Assembly: GCA_036897095.1 (NCBI GenBank)
Contig: JAYMSP010000087.1
Location: forward strand, 1-64,000
DNA from: Plantago elongata
Lineage: Eukaryota > Streptophyta > Magnoliopsida > Lamiales > Plantaginaceae
DNA: 64,000 nucleotides
Direction of reading: 5' to 3'
Position numbers and translations under genes: made by a program. Of this stretch, positions 15,320 through 27,937 are shown piece after piece. Below the pieces are notes generated by a model that searched no databases, had not been told where the DNA came from, and saw nothing but the letters and a program-made list of their open reading frames with translations. Within the stretch, counting starts at the first letter, position 1. Each line of letters opens with the position of its first letter.

Positions 15320-16314
15320 ATGAAGACTAGTTTGGATTTACATCTAGTCTGCTCTTGCATTTTTCCTTCCCAACTTTATTCAAATGTAAGCTGCAGCCTG
15401 GAATTTATCCTTTTCTTTTGGTTCTTATTATGCACAAAAATTAGAACCCTGGTGTTGGAGAAGAGATCACTGGTCCAAAGGCGTTAAAGGTTTTTTTTCT
15501 TTATTTTTGTTTGACGCCAAAGACGTTAATGTTATTATTATGAATTGATATTACTTGAACCCATACCGAAATTAGTTGCAATCTGCAAACGTGTTGTAGT
15601 CTTGTAGACGACTAGGTTCGTAGAGAATAATGGGAAGAGAGGTGTTTTTGCTGACTAGTATTTGAATTTAGTATATTTCTAACGTTGATGTATATATTCG
15701 GACAATATATATATGCGATGCCTTTGGTATATCGTTTATGCCATGGCCCTACCTTCCCTACAATATTCAGCGAAATGTAAATTTATACTAGTACTGGATG
15801 GTTAATATTCTCATGAAGTGAATTTTGAGTCTTTGGTGTTTCCTCCATTTTCGAAATAGTAAAACTTCACTATTAGTATAATAAAGCACATGCACAACGG
15901 TACATGCCCAATTAAAGTTACACATGTGACATTTTCACACAATAATTACCTAGAAATTACATTTCTATAAGCTTATAAATATTGTAAATTCTTTCAAATA
16001 AAATTTCATGAAACTAAAGGAACTAATTATAAATATGAATATATTTATGTCATTTCAATGTATATCACCGTAATTTAATTAAAAATTCTAATATTTGTAG
16101 TTATAAAGGTATTGGTTTTCATTTCTTTTTAATCTTTTTATAAAAATTGTTAGTGCGAGACCGTATTCCTTTTTAATATTAATGGACTTTTGAAATTTTA
16201 ACTTTTCATTTTGGCACAATATATTTTATTACCAAATAGGCAAATAGCAATTCTTCATGTGCATATACATATAGATATTTTATCTTTGGTCCGTGCATCT
16301 ACATTATTTTTCAG
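15320..16314. other. intergenic, nothing recognised
   Basis: 3' flank of the ARF gene and AT-rich spacer. I see no open frame with support. Confidence 0.45.
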
Positions 16315-16401
16315 TTGAACATCGGAGTGACACTCCCAACAGCGGTCCACTCCACCGCGAGTACTGCCCTAAAGAGGATTTATGCTCAAATTAATGACTT
16401 G
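16315..16401 (+). other. GC-rich exon-like segment, unassigned
   Basis: An 87-base open stretch is framed by a good acceptor (TTATTTTTCAG) and a possible donor (TTG/GTTAGT). It is much richer in GC than its surroundings. It reads 29 codons without a stop (LNIGVTLPTAVHSTASTALK and so on). I do not recognise the peptide, and no neighbouring exon fits. It could equally be part of a non-coding repeat. Confidence 0.2.
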
Positions 16402-16524
16402 GTTAGTTACTAGCTACTTTCTCCCTATATATTGATATAAACAAAGTATATCTCGTTGCAAAATAAAAGTTTAAGACGTTCAGTATGACAAAATCCAAGT
16501 AAGACTCTATTTCCGAAATAGTAG

Positions 16525-17690
16525 GTAGGTCGGAATTTAATACTTTAATAATTATCATAATTCAACTATGTGTAATGACTACACTCTTATTCAGTAAACT
16601 GTGAAGAGTATATTCAGTACACTCTAAGTTTCGATATAAACTTATATAAATCAGAAAGACATCGGAAATAAACTGAAAGAAGATATAAGTTTCTAGCAGG
16701 TTATTTATGTCGATAACCCACCGAGATTCAAAGCGAATGTATCCACTATATGAATGATCATATAATGAATACAACTAGATGAAAAACAACCAAGTAGATG
16801 TAAGAAATGAACCGTACTAATCTAGCTCTTAATCGCTGTACTAACAATTAGATAAAATTTGGTAAAGGTTGATGACAAAATACGTGCAACAACACACAAC
16901 TATGCTATGGGAATGACTTGCTTGAAACACGTAGTTTTGTCTTCAATTTAGATGCCCTTTATATAGATTCTTGAAGCCGATTTCATAAAGGTAGAATCCT
17001 ACATTGACTTGTGTTATGATTCTTGTCGATCTTTGTCTTCTCTTGTAAATCTCTCCTTATCCTGTTAACCTTCGATCTTTTACTCCTAGTAGCCTTCGAC
17101 TTGTGCCTTCATTAGAATATTGAATCCTTTTATGTTTCGATCACCTGCACAGAGTAAACATACACTACTATGGAACTTGTTATGTTAGTCGAATAAATGT
17201 AATAACTATATCAGTACTAATTGAAGTCAAGCTCGACTAGGACTTAGAGTGTGAGTTATATATCTAGTGTAGTCAATACACCAGTTATGGTGTACTAAGT
17301 ACACTGGGCAGTAAATCCTGAAGTGTAGCTAGTACACTCACAGAAAAACTCCCACTTACATTCTCCCCTTTGGTTTTTGCCTTTCTTCACATCACAAACT
17401 TGTCAAAACAAATGCAAGATAAAATGCTCCCCCTTAATAAAGTAGATCATAGCACAGTTCGACACAAAACATAACAGTTAGAATCCTAAAGTTATTACAG
17501 ACCGAAGTACCACCGAAAACAACACTCCCTGTCAAATAGTTCAAAACAAAACAAAAACGGAAAAATCAGTAGGGTATACTCAGTTCACCCTAAACAACCC
17601 GTTCCTCTTCTTGATCTGCTTGTCCTTCATCCTATTCTTCTCCCTGCACTTGTTGATTCACCCCCTTGATGTGTTCTCATTATTATGCAA
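16525..17690 (-). mobile_element. Copia-type retrotransposon remnant: one LTR plus adjoining internal sequence
   Basis: The LTR part is about 16525-17365, inverted, and resembles the copies at 1800 and 9265. On the minus strand a purine-rich tract, CCAAAGGGGAGAATG, sits immediately upstream of the LTR near 17367-17385. That is where a polypurine tract is expected beside a 3' LTR. A few hundred bases of probable internal sequence follow to about 17690, without a recognisable domain. The element is incomplete and looks old. Confidence 0.6.
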
Positions 17691-18214
17691 TTGAGAAATT
17701 ATTTTAATTGTGTTCTCATTATTATGCTCTATCTCCTTCACACACATATATATTTCAAATGCAATGTCGAATTGGTTGGATTATGCATTTCTCACATTTT
17801 AGATTATGCATTTCTCATATTTTAGTTTTTGTATATTTGTACACTTTGATCGACATGTTAATATACAATTTATTGTATTTTATTTTCATATATGTCGTTG
17901 AAATATCAGCGAATCATTAACTAGTAAAAATGTAAGGCATTTTAAAATGACAAAAATTTGATAATTGTTTTTGGACCGGGGATAAATGCATGGTAATGTT
18001 TGACAACCTATACAAATGAGTCAATGACCCTTTCTTCCTAATAAATATATTAAGTAAAGTCAAGTACCTTCAAATTGAACCTTACAATTTATTTTCTCCA
18101 GCAGGCTTTCCCATATGATACAAATGAAACTAATAATAAACTAATCTTACATATTTACATAAACATGCAAATCCAATGTATTATAATTTGGGATAAATTA
18201 AAAAACAATATATA
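17691..18214. other. AT-rich spacer
   Basis: I see no feature apart from short direct repeats such as TGTGTTCTCATTATTATGC-like copies near 17670 and 17709. Confidence 0.4.
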
Positions 18215-18974
18215 TTGGAATCAAAAACAATAGAGATTGAATTCAAACAAAAATCTTGTACTATTGTAATAGATGCAAAGCTGAATAAATCAGTGATTTT
18301 TGTTGTTATCATTGTCACATCTTTTATAGGTATATGTGAAGTTGGACCGCATAGAACACCTAGAACTCCACAACATCGTGCTCCAGTTATGTTCATAAAT
18401 ACTTTTTATTACAAAAATCTTGATTTGATTTATTAGAAAAGATCGAAAACATATACGTTAAAAGGGATTAATTTTCTATTTAATATATAAAAGTCAATGT
18501 AAAATTAAATTTATAATTGATACTAATGCAGCCATTGCCATTTGACTGGAGTGTGGCAAGCCCAAATGCAAATGCGAGAAGAATTATAAATTTTATGAAA
18601 TGTGTTTGCGATCATGGCCATGTGAGCCAGGAGAAGTGCAAACTCGTACATCCTGGAGGAGATTGCCATAATAGCACCAATCTGATATGGACAATTTCGT
18701 ATGTGATCAACCTTGTCTATCATGATCACAAATACTGTCCAGCTGAACTTGCGGAAAGAACTGACAAAAATCCATGTAAGTAAACTATATTGCAGGTTGT
18801 GATAATACATATTTCAATCTCAATAGGATATGATTTATCAATCACTTTGCTTTATGGTTAATTGTAGCTACGGAGACGTGCAAGTTTGTACCAGTGAATT
18901 TTCATCATCATGCACTTGCTCAATCTCCACCTTTTACTATTTGTGAGAATCATGTCAATAATCATGTATTATGA
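18215..18974 (+). CDS. cysteine-rich small protein, unrecognised, probably secreted
   Basis: Three exons, 18215-18385, 18532-18775 and 18868-18974, join in frame through GT-AG introns of 146 and 92 bases to give 173 residues. A hydrophobic stretch (about residues 26-41) follows a lysine and looks like a signal peptide or anchor. It is followed by a short Pro/His/Arg segment and then a domain with seven cysteines, spaced C-x-C-x9-C-x8-C-x23-C-x16-C-x20-C, with many histidines. I do not recognise the family. The signal-like stretch is unusually far from the first Met, so the true start may lie in an upstream exon. Evidence is purely the frame and splice consistency. Confidence 0.5.
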
Positions 18975-19329
18975 AGTCTAAATAATTTCCGGATGCTGGT
19001 TGATGTGCTTTAGTATTTATAAAGTTGTTTCATAAAGTTTAAGTAATAATACATGAAATGGGTTCTTGCTATTATATAAATAGAATGTGAGAGTATGCTA
19101 CTCGTGTTGTTTGTGGCATTTAATTGGAAACATTATAAAGTGTGTGTGGAGGTAAGTTTAATCGTTATCTCAGATAATAACCTGTATTCTTTTTCAGTTA
19201 CATTAGGATTTTGGTAATTGTAAATTGGAAAAATACGATCTCCGACTGCCACTTCATCAAAATTGCCGAAAAGTTGATCGGAGTATATAAATTGGATGGG
19301 TGGTTGCAATAGTGTACCAAAATTGATCA

Positions 19330-19545
19330 GTCTCACTCTAGTGTATCAAATGTAGCAGTATATCACTCTAGTGTACCTAAAAATGAAATTCGAATAAAAT
19401 TTATCCGTTGTTAGGTCTTTAACAACGTTCGTTTTCACAACGGACGTTGTTATTCGTCACTAAACTGTTGCTAGACGGTTTAACGACGAATGACTGGGAC
19501 TCTAATAACGAATAACATCGTTGTTAGAGTTTCAATATTTTATAT
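19330..19545. mobile_element. CACTA-like fragment (tentative)
   Basis: The motif ATCACTCTAGTGTA and a near copy occur at about 19330-19380. They are followed by clustered direct and inverted copies of GACGTTGTT, AACAACGTT and related motifs to 19545. That pattern resembles the subterminal repeats of CACTA elements. Terminal repeats and a partner end were not found. Confidence 0.3.
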
Positions 19546-21003
19546 TGATTGTGTTGAAATGTAGAAGGATTCAACTTTTATTAATGATGAATTGATTATG
19601 TTGAAATGTACAAGGATTGATATTTGATCGGATTAGACAAACTGAGTTTTTCCTTCAAAAATAATTATATCTCCCCATAAAGCTATTTATAAACAATATC
19701 GTTCGTCTAAAGTGTTTGGACTCAATTGTTATTTAGTCGGATGGATCATTACATCTAATAATTATTAGCTAATTATAAATTATCATTCTAACACATATAA
19801 TTTTTCAGTCACTTATCGACTAATTTTTCTACCCGTACTCATATTATATTATGTTGTACTTGTATATAATATGGTGAAAATCAGACAATCAACTTGAGTT
19901 GTTTGTCATACTGTTGAGCTGTTTGTCATACTGTTGAGCGGACATATCCCACTCAAATCGAACCTTTTATAAAAAATTCAATTTAAATTGAAAAATATTA
20001 TTTAAATTCTATCCCGATCAATTTTTTAGACATTATCAATTTACCGTACGTGTGAATCAATAAGTTGTGAGTATTAATTATATTATTAATTAAGTCACAC
20101 AGACATATATAACAAGTTGCATGTAATATTTTGAACGTACTAAATTGTTTGTCATGTCCTTCTCAGTTGTCTCTGATGTGATGAGAGTTAACTTATGTAA
20201 GATCTATTAAAAATGTGAACTTTCTAAAATCACATTGATCGATCTATCACTGATTACTCATCAAAGTAGCTGCCCATGCAAATATCCCCCGAGGTAAAAG
20301 AACCCAATGATTGGCATTGAAAAATTATATAGACGGTTTAGTATAACATCTGAGGTTCAGTCAACTGCGTTTTTAAATTAAAAAATTACATAAAAGTTCA
20401 TTTCAAATTCAGTCAAATTCAACTCCAGTTCTATACTAACAACTTTCTATAACAACTTTCTAAACATGATCAAACTCATCTTGGTAGATCTATTCAAACA
20501 ATCAGATGTGATAATGGAAGAGAGTTTGTTATGCATGACTTGTATAATTCTAACATTTACACTTAAGTTATATTTGAGTTACAATCAGATTTCCACACTT
20601 TATTATACGACCTTAATTATACATACAATAACTCATATTGCGTATTGTATATTGTAACATATAAATATAATGCACACAATACAACTAAAGCATTATAATG
20701 ATTCACTAATTCCTGGCAGTCAGTGAGGAGCACCTTCTTAACTATAAATTTACTAATGTTGCTTAAAATATAGAACCGCAGCTATCCTACCGTACATGCG
20801 ATATATAAAATTAACACCAAAACTTAATTATTTAATTCACGGGTCATTATTATTCTTCAAATGCAGCTAACCTACATGCATGATTAGTGTTTCAACATCA
20901 CAGTTAATTACTACACTACTACAGTACATTAACTCATTAAGTATCATATGTCAACACTAACTTTACAGTGTTTTTTATTATCCTAATTTTTAATTAATTC
21001 CAG
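19546..21003. other. intergenic, nothing recognised
   Basis: Very AT-rich. Short tandem repeats such as TTGAGTTGTTTGTCATACTG (doubled near 19893-19940) are the only structure seen. Confidence 0.45.
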
Positions 21004-21111
21004 AAGGCAATTCATGATATGTTTCAACCAATGCAAGGTGATAATTTGACGGACAGAAATAGCGATGACACAACGACAAACATAATTGAAGAGATGTGTG
21101 GTGATAAATAA
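21004..21111 (+). other. orphan terminal-exon-like frame
   Basis: After a good acceptor (TTAATTCCAG) there are 35 open codons and a TAA stop. The peptide is hydrophilic (KAIHDMFQPMQGDNLTDRNS and onward) and not recognised. No upstream exon could be joined to it, so it may be chance or the tail of a decayed gene. Confidence 0.2.
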
Positions 21112-22369
21112 GTTTGAGGACCTAATTATTGGGGTGGTTGATAATTTGTCTTCATGGTAATAATTTTATGTCTGCATGCAATTAAGGTTAATTATATGAT
21201 ATTTACGTCACATTATCATGGAGGTAAAAATTTCACAATCTAGGTACGTTATGTACTCAATTTAGAAAGGATGAGGAATAAAATTCTTCGAAATTTAAAG
21301 TATTATTTCTAATGGGCAAATCTTATTAATGAGTCCGCTCTATGTTGAAGCGTGTGGTTTGATACGAGGAACGATAAATTCAAGACTCGTTAATTTAAAA
21401 GAATATTGAGAATTAACTTCAAATTCGTTGACTCAATATAATATCGAAAAATAATAGATTAAGATTCATTGATTAAAAAAGTAATAAAAATTTACAGATT
21501 TGGAGGAAAGTCTTTGTTTTTTTCATATAATATTTCAAAACTTATATGACAAAACAATGAAGAAATATTTAAATAGTAAAACTAACCCAAATTGCTACTA
21601 GAATATGTAAATAACAAAAAAAAATAATCCTAACAAATAGAAAAAATAAAACTTTGTCCCTTAACATTCTACATCTAATTTAATATTCATTTCACATCAC
21701 TGTAGTTAAAACTTCTTATGTCTTAAAGACTTAGATTATGTTCTCTTCAACTGAAACTTATTGAACTAACTGAAATATAGTATATATAAAATATAATTAA
21801 ACAGAGCTGGACTGAATGAATTTTAAGTTGAAGGTAACCGAGCCTTGGTCCCATAAATCATAATACTGTAATTATTTCTTGAAACCTTTATTCCAATTTT
21901 TACCACCAATGTTAATGAATAGAAGAGAGTAAGCAAAGTAATTAGAAGGATTTTATATTAAGAAGAAAAAAAAGAACTCCAACCGTGAACCGACTATGAG
22001 TTTTAACTCCAAGAGAGTGACGTCCACTCCCACATTTGATACTCGAGAAAAAGAAAAAAATTAAATAAAGCTAAACCGACGATCTGCATTAGACTAGGAA
22101 TACTCAATTATAATTTAGTCCCCCAATATAATAATATTAAGGGAAACGAAGCATGGGATAAATTTATTGATTGATAATGACCATTATTACCTTTCCAATT
22201 AGAGGAGTGTTTTCATACACTTAATTAGTATTGCAAGTGATCTAATCAACGTTCATTATTAGCTAGAAACGCAACATGTTTGGATTACATAAAATTTCTT
22301 AAACACCCGAAGTGTATTGATATATGTTCAAACATAAAATGAGTATGATCGATTTGATTGTCTAAGTTA

Positions 22370-23211
22370 TTTTATGTTTGAACACAAAATATCTTGAGGT
22401 GGGATTTGATTGTAGGGACGAACCTTTGTGGCTTTGTCTAGATTTTAGTGTGGTGATTACTCGTGTTTTGGCCTTTGACTCTCGGGGATATTTGGTTCGG
22501 TGGGAATTGTGGAACATCATCATTTTTATACTTTGTGTGTACGTAGATGGATCTCCTTCACTTTGGTCCTGATTTTGGATTAATTGTGATTGTTTCCCCT
22601 AACTATTAGCTTGACTTTGATTAAGACGTACTAGACGAGAGGGGAGATCAGGATTACCATTGAGCTGATGTCTTTGCCTTTTGTGTTACTGGTCGGTAGC
22701 CATTGTGGATCACTTCTTACCATACTTTGTGTGTGGTGGGAGTATTCCCTCTACTTTGGTCGTGATTTGGGTCCATTGCGGCCAATCCCCCTAACTCTCG
22801 GCTTGACTTTGTGTTGAGACATACTAGATGACAGGGGGGCCACGATTACTACGTAGTATGGCACTTGGGGTTTGAGAGGGTAAAGGTGATTTTTGGTATG
22901 CCAAGTTGATGGTCACTATGGTTAAGGCTTTGGGAGTTCGGGATGTTAATGATTCCCCTTGATTTTGCTCCTCGTATTGATCTTGGTTGGAATTTAGATC
23001 CGGGTTGAGAAGCCGTGGATTTTGGAGTAAGGACATTAGCCTCGTTGGATCCTCTTAGTTGTTAGCGGTGTGGAGTTTGAGTTACTTTGATATTGTATAG
23101 AGTTGTGGTTGAGAGTGCTCATATAATTTGAGACTTGAATCTCTGAGTACTTTTTATGTTCTTTAAACTCTTATCGTTATTTAATAAACTTTTTTACAAT
23201 CAAAAAAAAAA
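22370..23211 (+). mobile_element. LINE (L1-type) 3' end with poly(A) tail
   Basis: The region is GC-richer than its surroundings and ends AATAAACTTTTTTACAATC followed by about 11 A at 23201-23211, as expected for the 3' end of a non-LTR retrotransposon. No reverse transcriptase is present, so it is 5'-truncated. It contains two diverged copies of a block of roughly 190 bases (about 22510-22660 and 22700-22850), sharing ATACTTTGTGTGT, CTTGACTTTG and ACTAGA.GA.AGGGG. Confidence 0.6.
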
Positions 23212-24050
23212 AGCATGAGTGATGGTCCTAATAATTACTATTCCATACACATTTCAAAGAAAGCTATTTCACTATTCTACTATGAATTGCGTTCTACTTG
23301 GAGTATAAATTACTTTTAATATATAATAATAAATAATTAATAAAATAATATAATACAAAGTCAATCATTAAATTTTTATTATATAATTTTATTGAAATTA
23401 TCTATTATCATATTTTAAAATTAATTTGTAATCAAAATTGAATACAATTGATCGTTCAAAATTAAAATTGAAAGATTTCTCTAGAATGGAGCTAAGTATA
23501 TACATTTGTTTCAACGACAAAGACTATAACACCACTTTACCCCTAAAATCCACCTTATGGTCCTACCAGAATCAAACCTTGCACCTCCTTTCCCCTCTCA
23601 ATCTCTATTCCACTGCACCACCTTATACCTTCAGATGTAGGTGATGATAACGTATGCAGTGTATCAAACATACGTTATCTTTGCAAACTATATGTATACT
23701 GTCGAAACTCGAGAGTAATCCTCGTGAAATCAAATACACCTAATGTTTCTAAAAAAATGCAAAAATTAAATTACAATAGTATTAAATTTGATGAGTATGT
23801 CTTAAGAGGTGAAATCACATGAAACATATATAATTTTGTTCTCATACTCGAGAGAAATATGACTTTTATTACAATAACAAAAAGGCTGGGATATTCTCGT
23901 TCCTGATTCCAATGGTATAAATTGATTCAGTAGTAGTGTAGGGGAAAAAGAAAAGAAATACTGTATCATCTTTGAAATAAAATTAACCTAATTATATATA
24001 TTTCCCCAAGTTTACATTTGAATTTAATTTAGGCTACATTTCACATGAAT
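23212..24050. other. spacer and galactinol synthase promoter region
   Basis: AT-rich sequence without a supported gene. The downstream half is presumably promoter. I could not identify stress elements with confidence. Confidence 0.4.
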
Positions 24051-24058
24051 TTCAGTCC

Positions 24059-24066
24059 TATATAAA
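24059..24066 (+). promoter_or_regulatory. TATA box of galactinol synthase
   Basis: TATATAAA lies 134 bases upstream of the start codon and predicts transcription from about 24090. Confidence 0.65.
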
Positions 24067-24199
24067 GAGACCATATGATCACATTTGAAATTCAGGAACT
24101 GAGGCAAATAAGACTTGCCACCTTAATTCCCAATATATAAATTAACACTTGCCAATTTCACTTTCCAAAACACTCCACTAAAGTCTAAACTAATCACAA

Positions 24200-27100
24200 A
24201 TGGCACCAACGGAAATACCCCATGGCGCCATCACCATGGCTACAAAAATCGCGAAAATCCATCCGTGCCACCCGAACAAGGCCTACGTAACATTCCTGGC
24301 TGGCACTGGCGACTATGTTAAAGGAGTCGTTGGTTTGGCTAAGGGTTTACGGAATGTCAAGAGCGCGTACCCTCTAGTGGTCGCAATCTTGCCTGACGTA
24401 CCCGAGGAACACCGGGAAATATTGAGGTCGCAAGGGTGCATCGTTAAGGAGATTGATCCAATATATCCACCGGAGAACCAGGTTGAGTTCGCCATGGCTT
24501 ATTATGTCATCAATTATTCCAAGCTTCGCATATGGAATGTAAGTACTACTACTACCATCATTTAACGTACTTTTCGTACTTACGAATTTATACGTTCATG
24601 ACATTTTCCAAATATGTCTTATAATTTTACTAAGCACTAGAAGTTCACCAAAGTCTAAGTAACTGATTGGGAAGCGACTAAACTAAAAATGCCCATTCAA
24701 ATAGCCTGTTTTGTTTTCTACACAAAACAGACTATTTGAATGGACATTTCTCAATTCAAATCGATTTCCAATCAGTCCCTTATTGTTATACATTATTGCT
24801 GTTGTTTTACTCATTGTCGGTTCAATTGGAAAATGTCATTCAAATAGACTGTTTTGTATACAAAACAGACTATTTAAATGGATATTTTTCAATTCAAATC
24901 GATTCTCAATTAGTACCTTAAATTAAAGTTGGCTATTCATTTTCATTTGTTTGTTATACATAATTGTTTTTGTTTTATTCGTTGTCGGTTAAATGCTCAA
25001 AAGGTCAGAACAAATGGTCAATACTCAATAGTCACTTCCCAAAAGGTAGCAATTCAGTGTACATGCAAAGTGCTCAATAAATTGTTACCAAAAGTCATAA
25101 CGTTGCGACCTCGTCAAAGAGGTCCACAAATGAACTTATTATGGAACTACTAAGAATATCTTTATCAGAATTATGGTATTTCCTGCCACATTTTTACCCA
25201 AAAATCCCAAACAAAACATCATCTTTTATGCATTGAGAATATTCCACTCAATTAATATAAAAAAAATAAAAATAAAACTATTGCACAGGTAAACCCGGAT
25301 AAAACTTACAATTTCTTTTTGTTTCTCCTTAATCATTATAAATGTACATCCAAAATTTTACACATAATTTCACGAGAAACGGTTCCTAAATAACTTACTT
25401 ATATTTTTATAAAAATCATTTATGCCATTAATTATATTGTTTATGTTATCAATGAAATCCATTTCCTTTTGTAATATATATGAAAAAATACATATGCATT
25501 TTGCTTAATAATATTAATGGTTATGTGAGTATCGTCAAAATAAATTATTAAGAATCCGTCTCTAAAAAACTTGCTAAAATGTTATGTATAATATATATAA
25601 TTAATTTAATAAAGACATTCATGTATTTAAATGTACATAATAGGAAAAAATTAAAACAAAGTATTGTTTATATTTTCTTCGTGGGATTCTAAGGTTCTGT
25701 CACTTTCTAATAATTGGTAACACCACCAACAACTTGCGACAGACGGTCCATGTATAGTTTGATTTGTACGAGAATTTTGTGTATGTAGAATAAGTAATCA
25801 AGAGAGGTACTGCAATAATCTAGTTCGTAAAGTTGAGACCTCAATCACTTTTATTGAGATGGATATTGCTGTTTTTTTGGCTTCCAAACACACTCTTTTT
25901 AAAACACTTCAAACTAGTGCAAATACGAATTTAGGGGGTGAATATTCCACTATGTCCTATCCGAAATGATAAAATGTATTGCTATTGGTTCGATTTATAC
26001 TTGTTTTCTCTTTACAAACCGAAGGCTCACACAAGCTCTTGCATATTCTTAATTTGGCAGGGTCAGAAAAATAAACCTTACCCTCTAAGTCCTCAACTAT
26101 AATTTTTTTGTCAAATATTACAGTTAAACTTAGGCTGAGATATGTGCGGAGCACCCTAGTCCAATAAATTAACTAATCAGATTAAAGCCTGACCGTTAGC
26201 TTAAGTCTTTGTTAAAGACTAAAGAGTGTCGGTTTCAAAAGTATTATTAGTGTTTTGAGTAAAGTTAATAAAACAATGAATGATATACATATTATTACCT
26301 TGTCAACTTGTATAACTAGCTAGACAAGAAACAGCAATAGTGCAGTGACATTTTTGTTCCTGTACATCAGTTGAAAGCAACTGTAATTTGGGCGGATGAA
26401 ATCCAACCAAAGGCTCCTTTCATTAGTTAGGTAAGTATAATCATGATTAGAAAAGATATCATTTTTGGTGAAAAGTATGAGTGGAAAATTAAAAATAAAA
26501 CTAATCTTCTGCATTATTACACTAAATGCCCTGTTTCACTCCAACCAGCAGAAGATATTATTAGTATGAGTACTATAGATTTTTGGCGTACATGCTAAAT
26601 TAAACTTGTCTGAAACATTAACAGCATCAATCATTAAGAATTATGCAAAATATGAAACTCAAACGTAGTATTGTTATGCAGGTTGAGTTTTAACCAGGAA
26701 TCGACTTGAGTCGTAAATTAAATTCCAACTTGTACGATAAGATAATTCAGTCGAGCTATGTTTTATAATCATTCAGATCGAATTGTTATGACTTTGCCTG
26801 TTTATCCAACAAGCCGATCTAAACTCAACTATGGATTGACACACTCGCTCAACTGGTTTAACAATACTACTCAGTATTCTTGCTAAGGCACTTTGAGATA
26901 TAACACACTAGTGATTTCACACAACACAAGGTTTACCATAATCTATGTTCTCTAAAATTGCAGTTTGTGGAGTACAGCAAGATGGTATACCTTGATGCAG
27001 ACATACAAGTGTATGACAACATTGACCATCTTCTGGACAGCCCAAATGGCTACTTCTATGCTGTAATGGACTGTTTTTGTGAGAAGACATGGAGCCACTC

Positions 27101-27937
27101 ACCTCAGTACTCTATTGGCTACTGCCAGCAGTGCCCTAAGAAGATCACCTGGCCTAAGCACATGGGATCCCCTCCTCCCTTGTACTTCAATGCTGGAATG
27201 TTCGTTTACGAGCCGAGCAACGTCACCTACAACAACCTTCTCGAGACCTTGCGTATCACCACGCCTACACCATTTGCTGAGCAGGTATATACATGTTTGC
27301 ACTGTTAACATTTAAATGATTGAAACCGCGTGTTTTATAGTTATACTTATTACAAACATAGTTGTCTCCAATTCCGAGCTCTAAATTACTTTATGTCAAC
27401 GTACTATAAATCCTGGGTTTGCCCCTGAATGTGACACAGACTGAGACATGGCTTTAGTTGTAATGCCCTGAGGCCTAAACTCTTAACTGTTTTCGTATTA
27501 AAATGGAACAGGATTTCTTGAACATGTTCTTCAACCCAATCTACAAGCCGATTCCTCTAGCCTACAACCTTGTTCTGGCAATGTTATGGCGCCATCCAGA
27601 GAACGTTGAGCTTGACCAAGTCAAAGTTGTTCACTACTGCGCTGCTGTAAGTTCATTCACACTTGCTCAAAAAATATTCTCAATAAATTGTGACATATCA
27701 TTAATCATTTTTGTCGGAAATCAGGGTTCGAAACCATGGAGGTACACTGGTCAGGAAGCTAACATGCAAAGAGAAGACATCAAAATGCTTGTGAAGAAAT
27801 GGTGGGATGTTTATGATGACGCATCGCTTGATTATAAGCCGGAGGTAATAGGGGATGAACCGTTCGCTAAGGCATTGATATTGGCTTCTCTGCCTGAGGC
27901 TGCTGTTGCATATGTTCCTGCCCCTTCTGCAGCTTGA
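24200..27937 (+). CDS. GolS: galactinol synthase (inositol 3-alpha-galactosyltransferase, GT8)
   Basis: Exons 24200-24538, 26964-27284, 27512-27646 and 27725-27937 are all phase 0 and give 335 residues, normal for the family. The enzyme transfers galactose from UDP-galactose to myo-inositol, the committed step to raffinose-family oligosaccharides, in the cytosol. Visible family landmarks are AYVTFLAGTGDYVKGVVGLA near the N-terminus, the metal-binding DxD motif in MVYLDADIQVYDN, FNAGMFVYEP, HYCAAGSKPW and the conserved C-terminal APSAA. The first Met after the TATA box gives the usual short N-terminal extension. Intron 1 is 2.4 kb and contains a double fold-back element. GolS genes are often drought- or cold-induced; that is family knowledge, not seen here. 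Confidence 0.98.
24661..24910. mobile_element. double fold-back MITE in galactinol synthase intron 1
   Basis: The outer inverted repeats ACTGATTGGGAA (24662) and TTCCAATCAGT (24766-24776) enclose a hairpin. Its arms, about 22 bases at 24692-24714 and 24722-24743, share CATTCAAATAG..TGTTTTGT. A second hairpin at about 24836-24882 uses the same arm sequences around a perfect TTTTGTATACAAAA centre. So two related fold-back units lie head to tail. The CTGATTGG ends resemble the MITE family at 6493. Confidence 0.75.

Noticed and set aside
24711-24926. Overlapping short frames in galactinol synthase intron 1
   Set aside because: They are translations of the tandem fold-back element.
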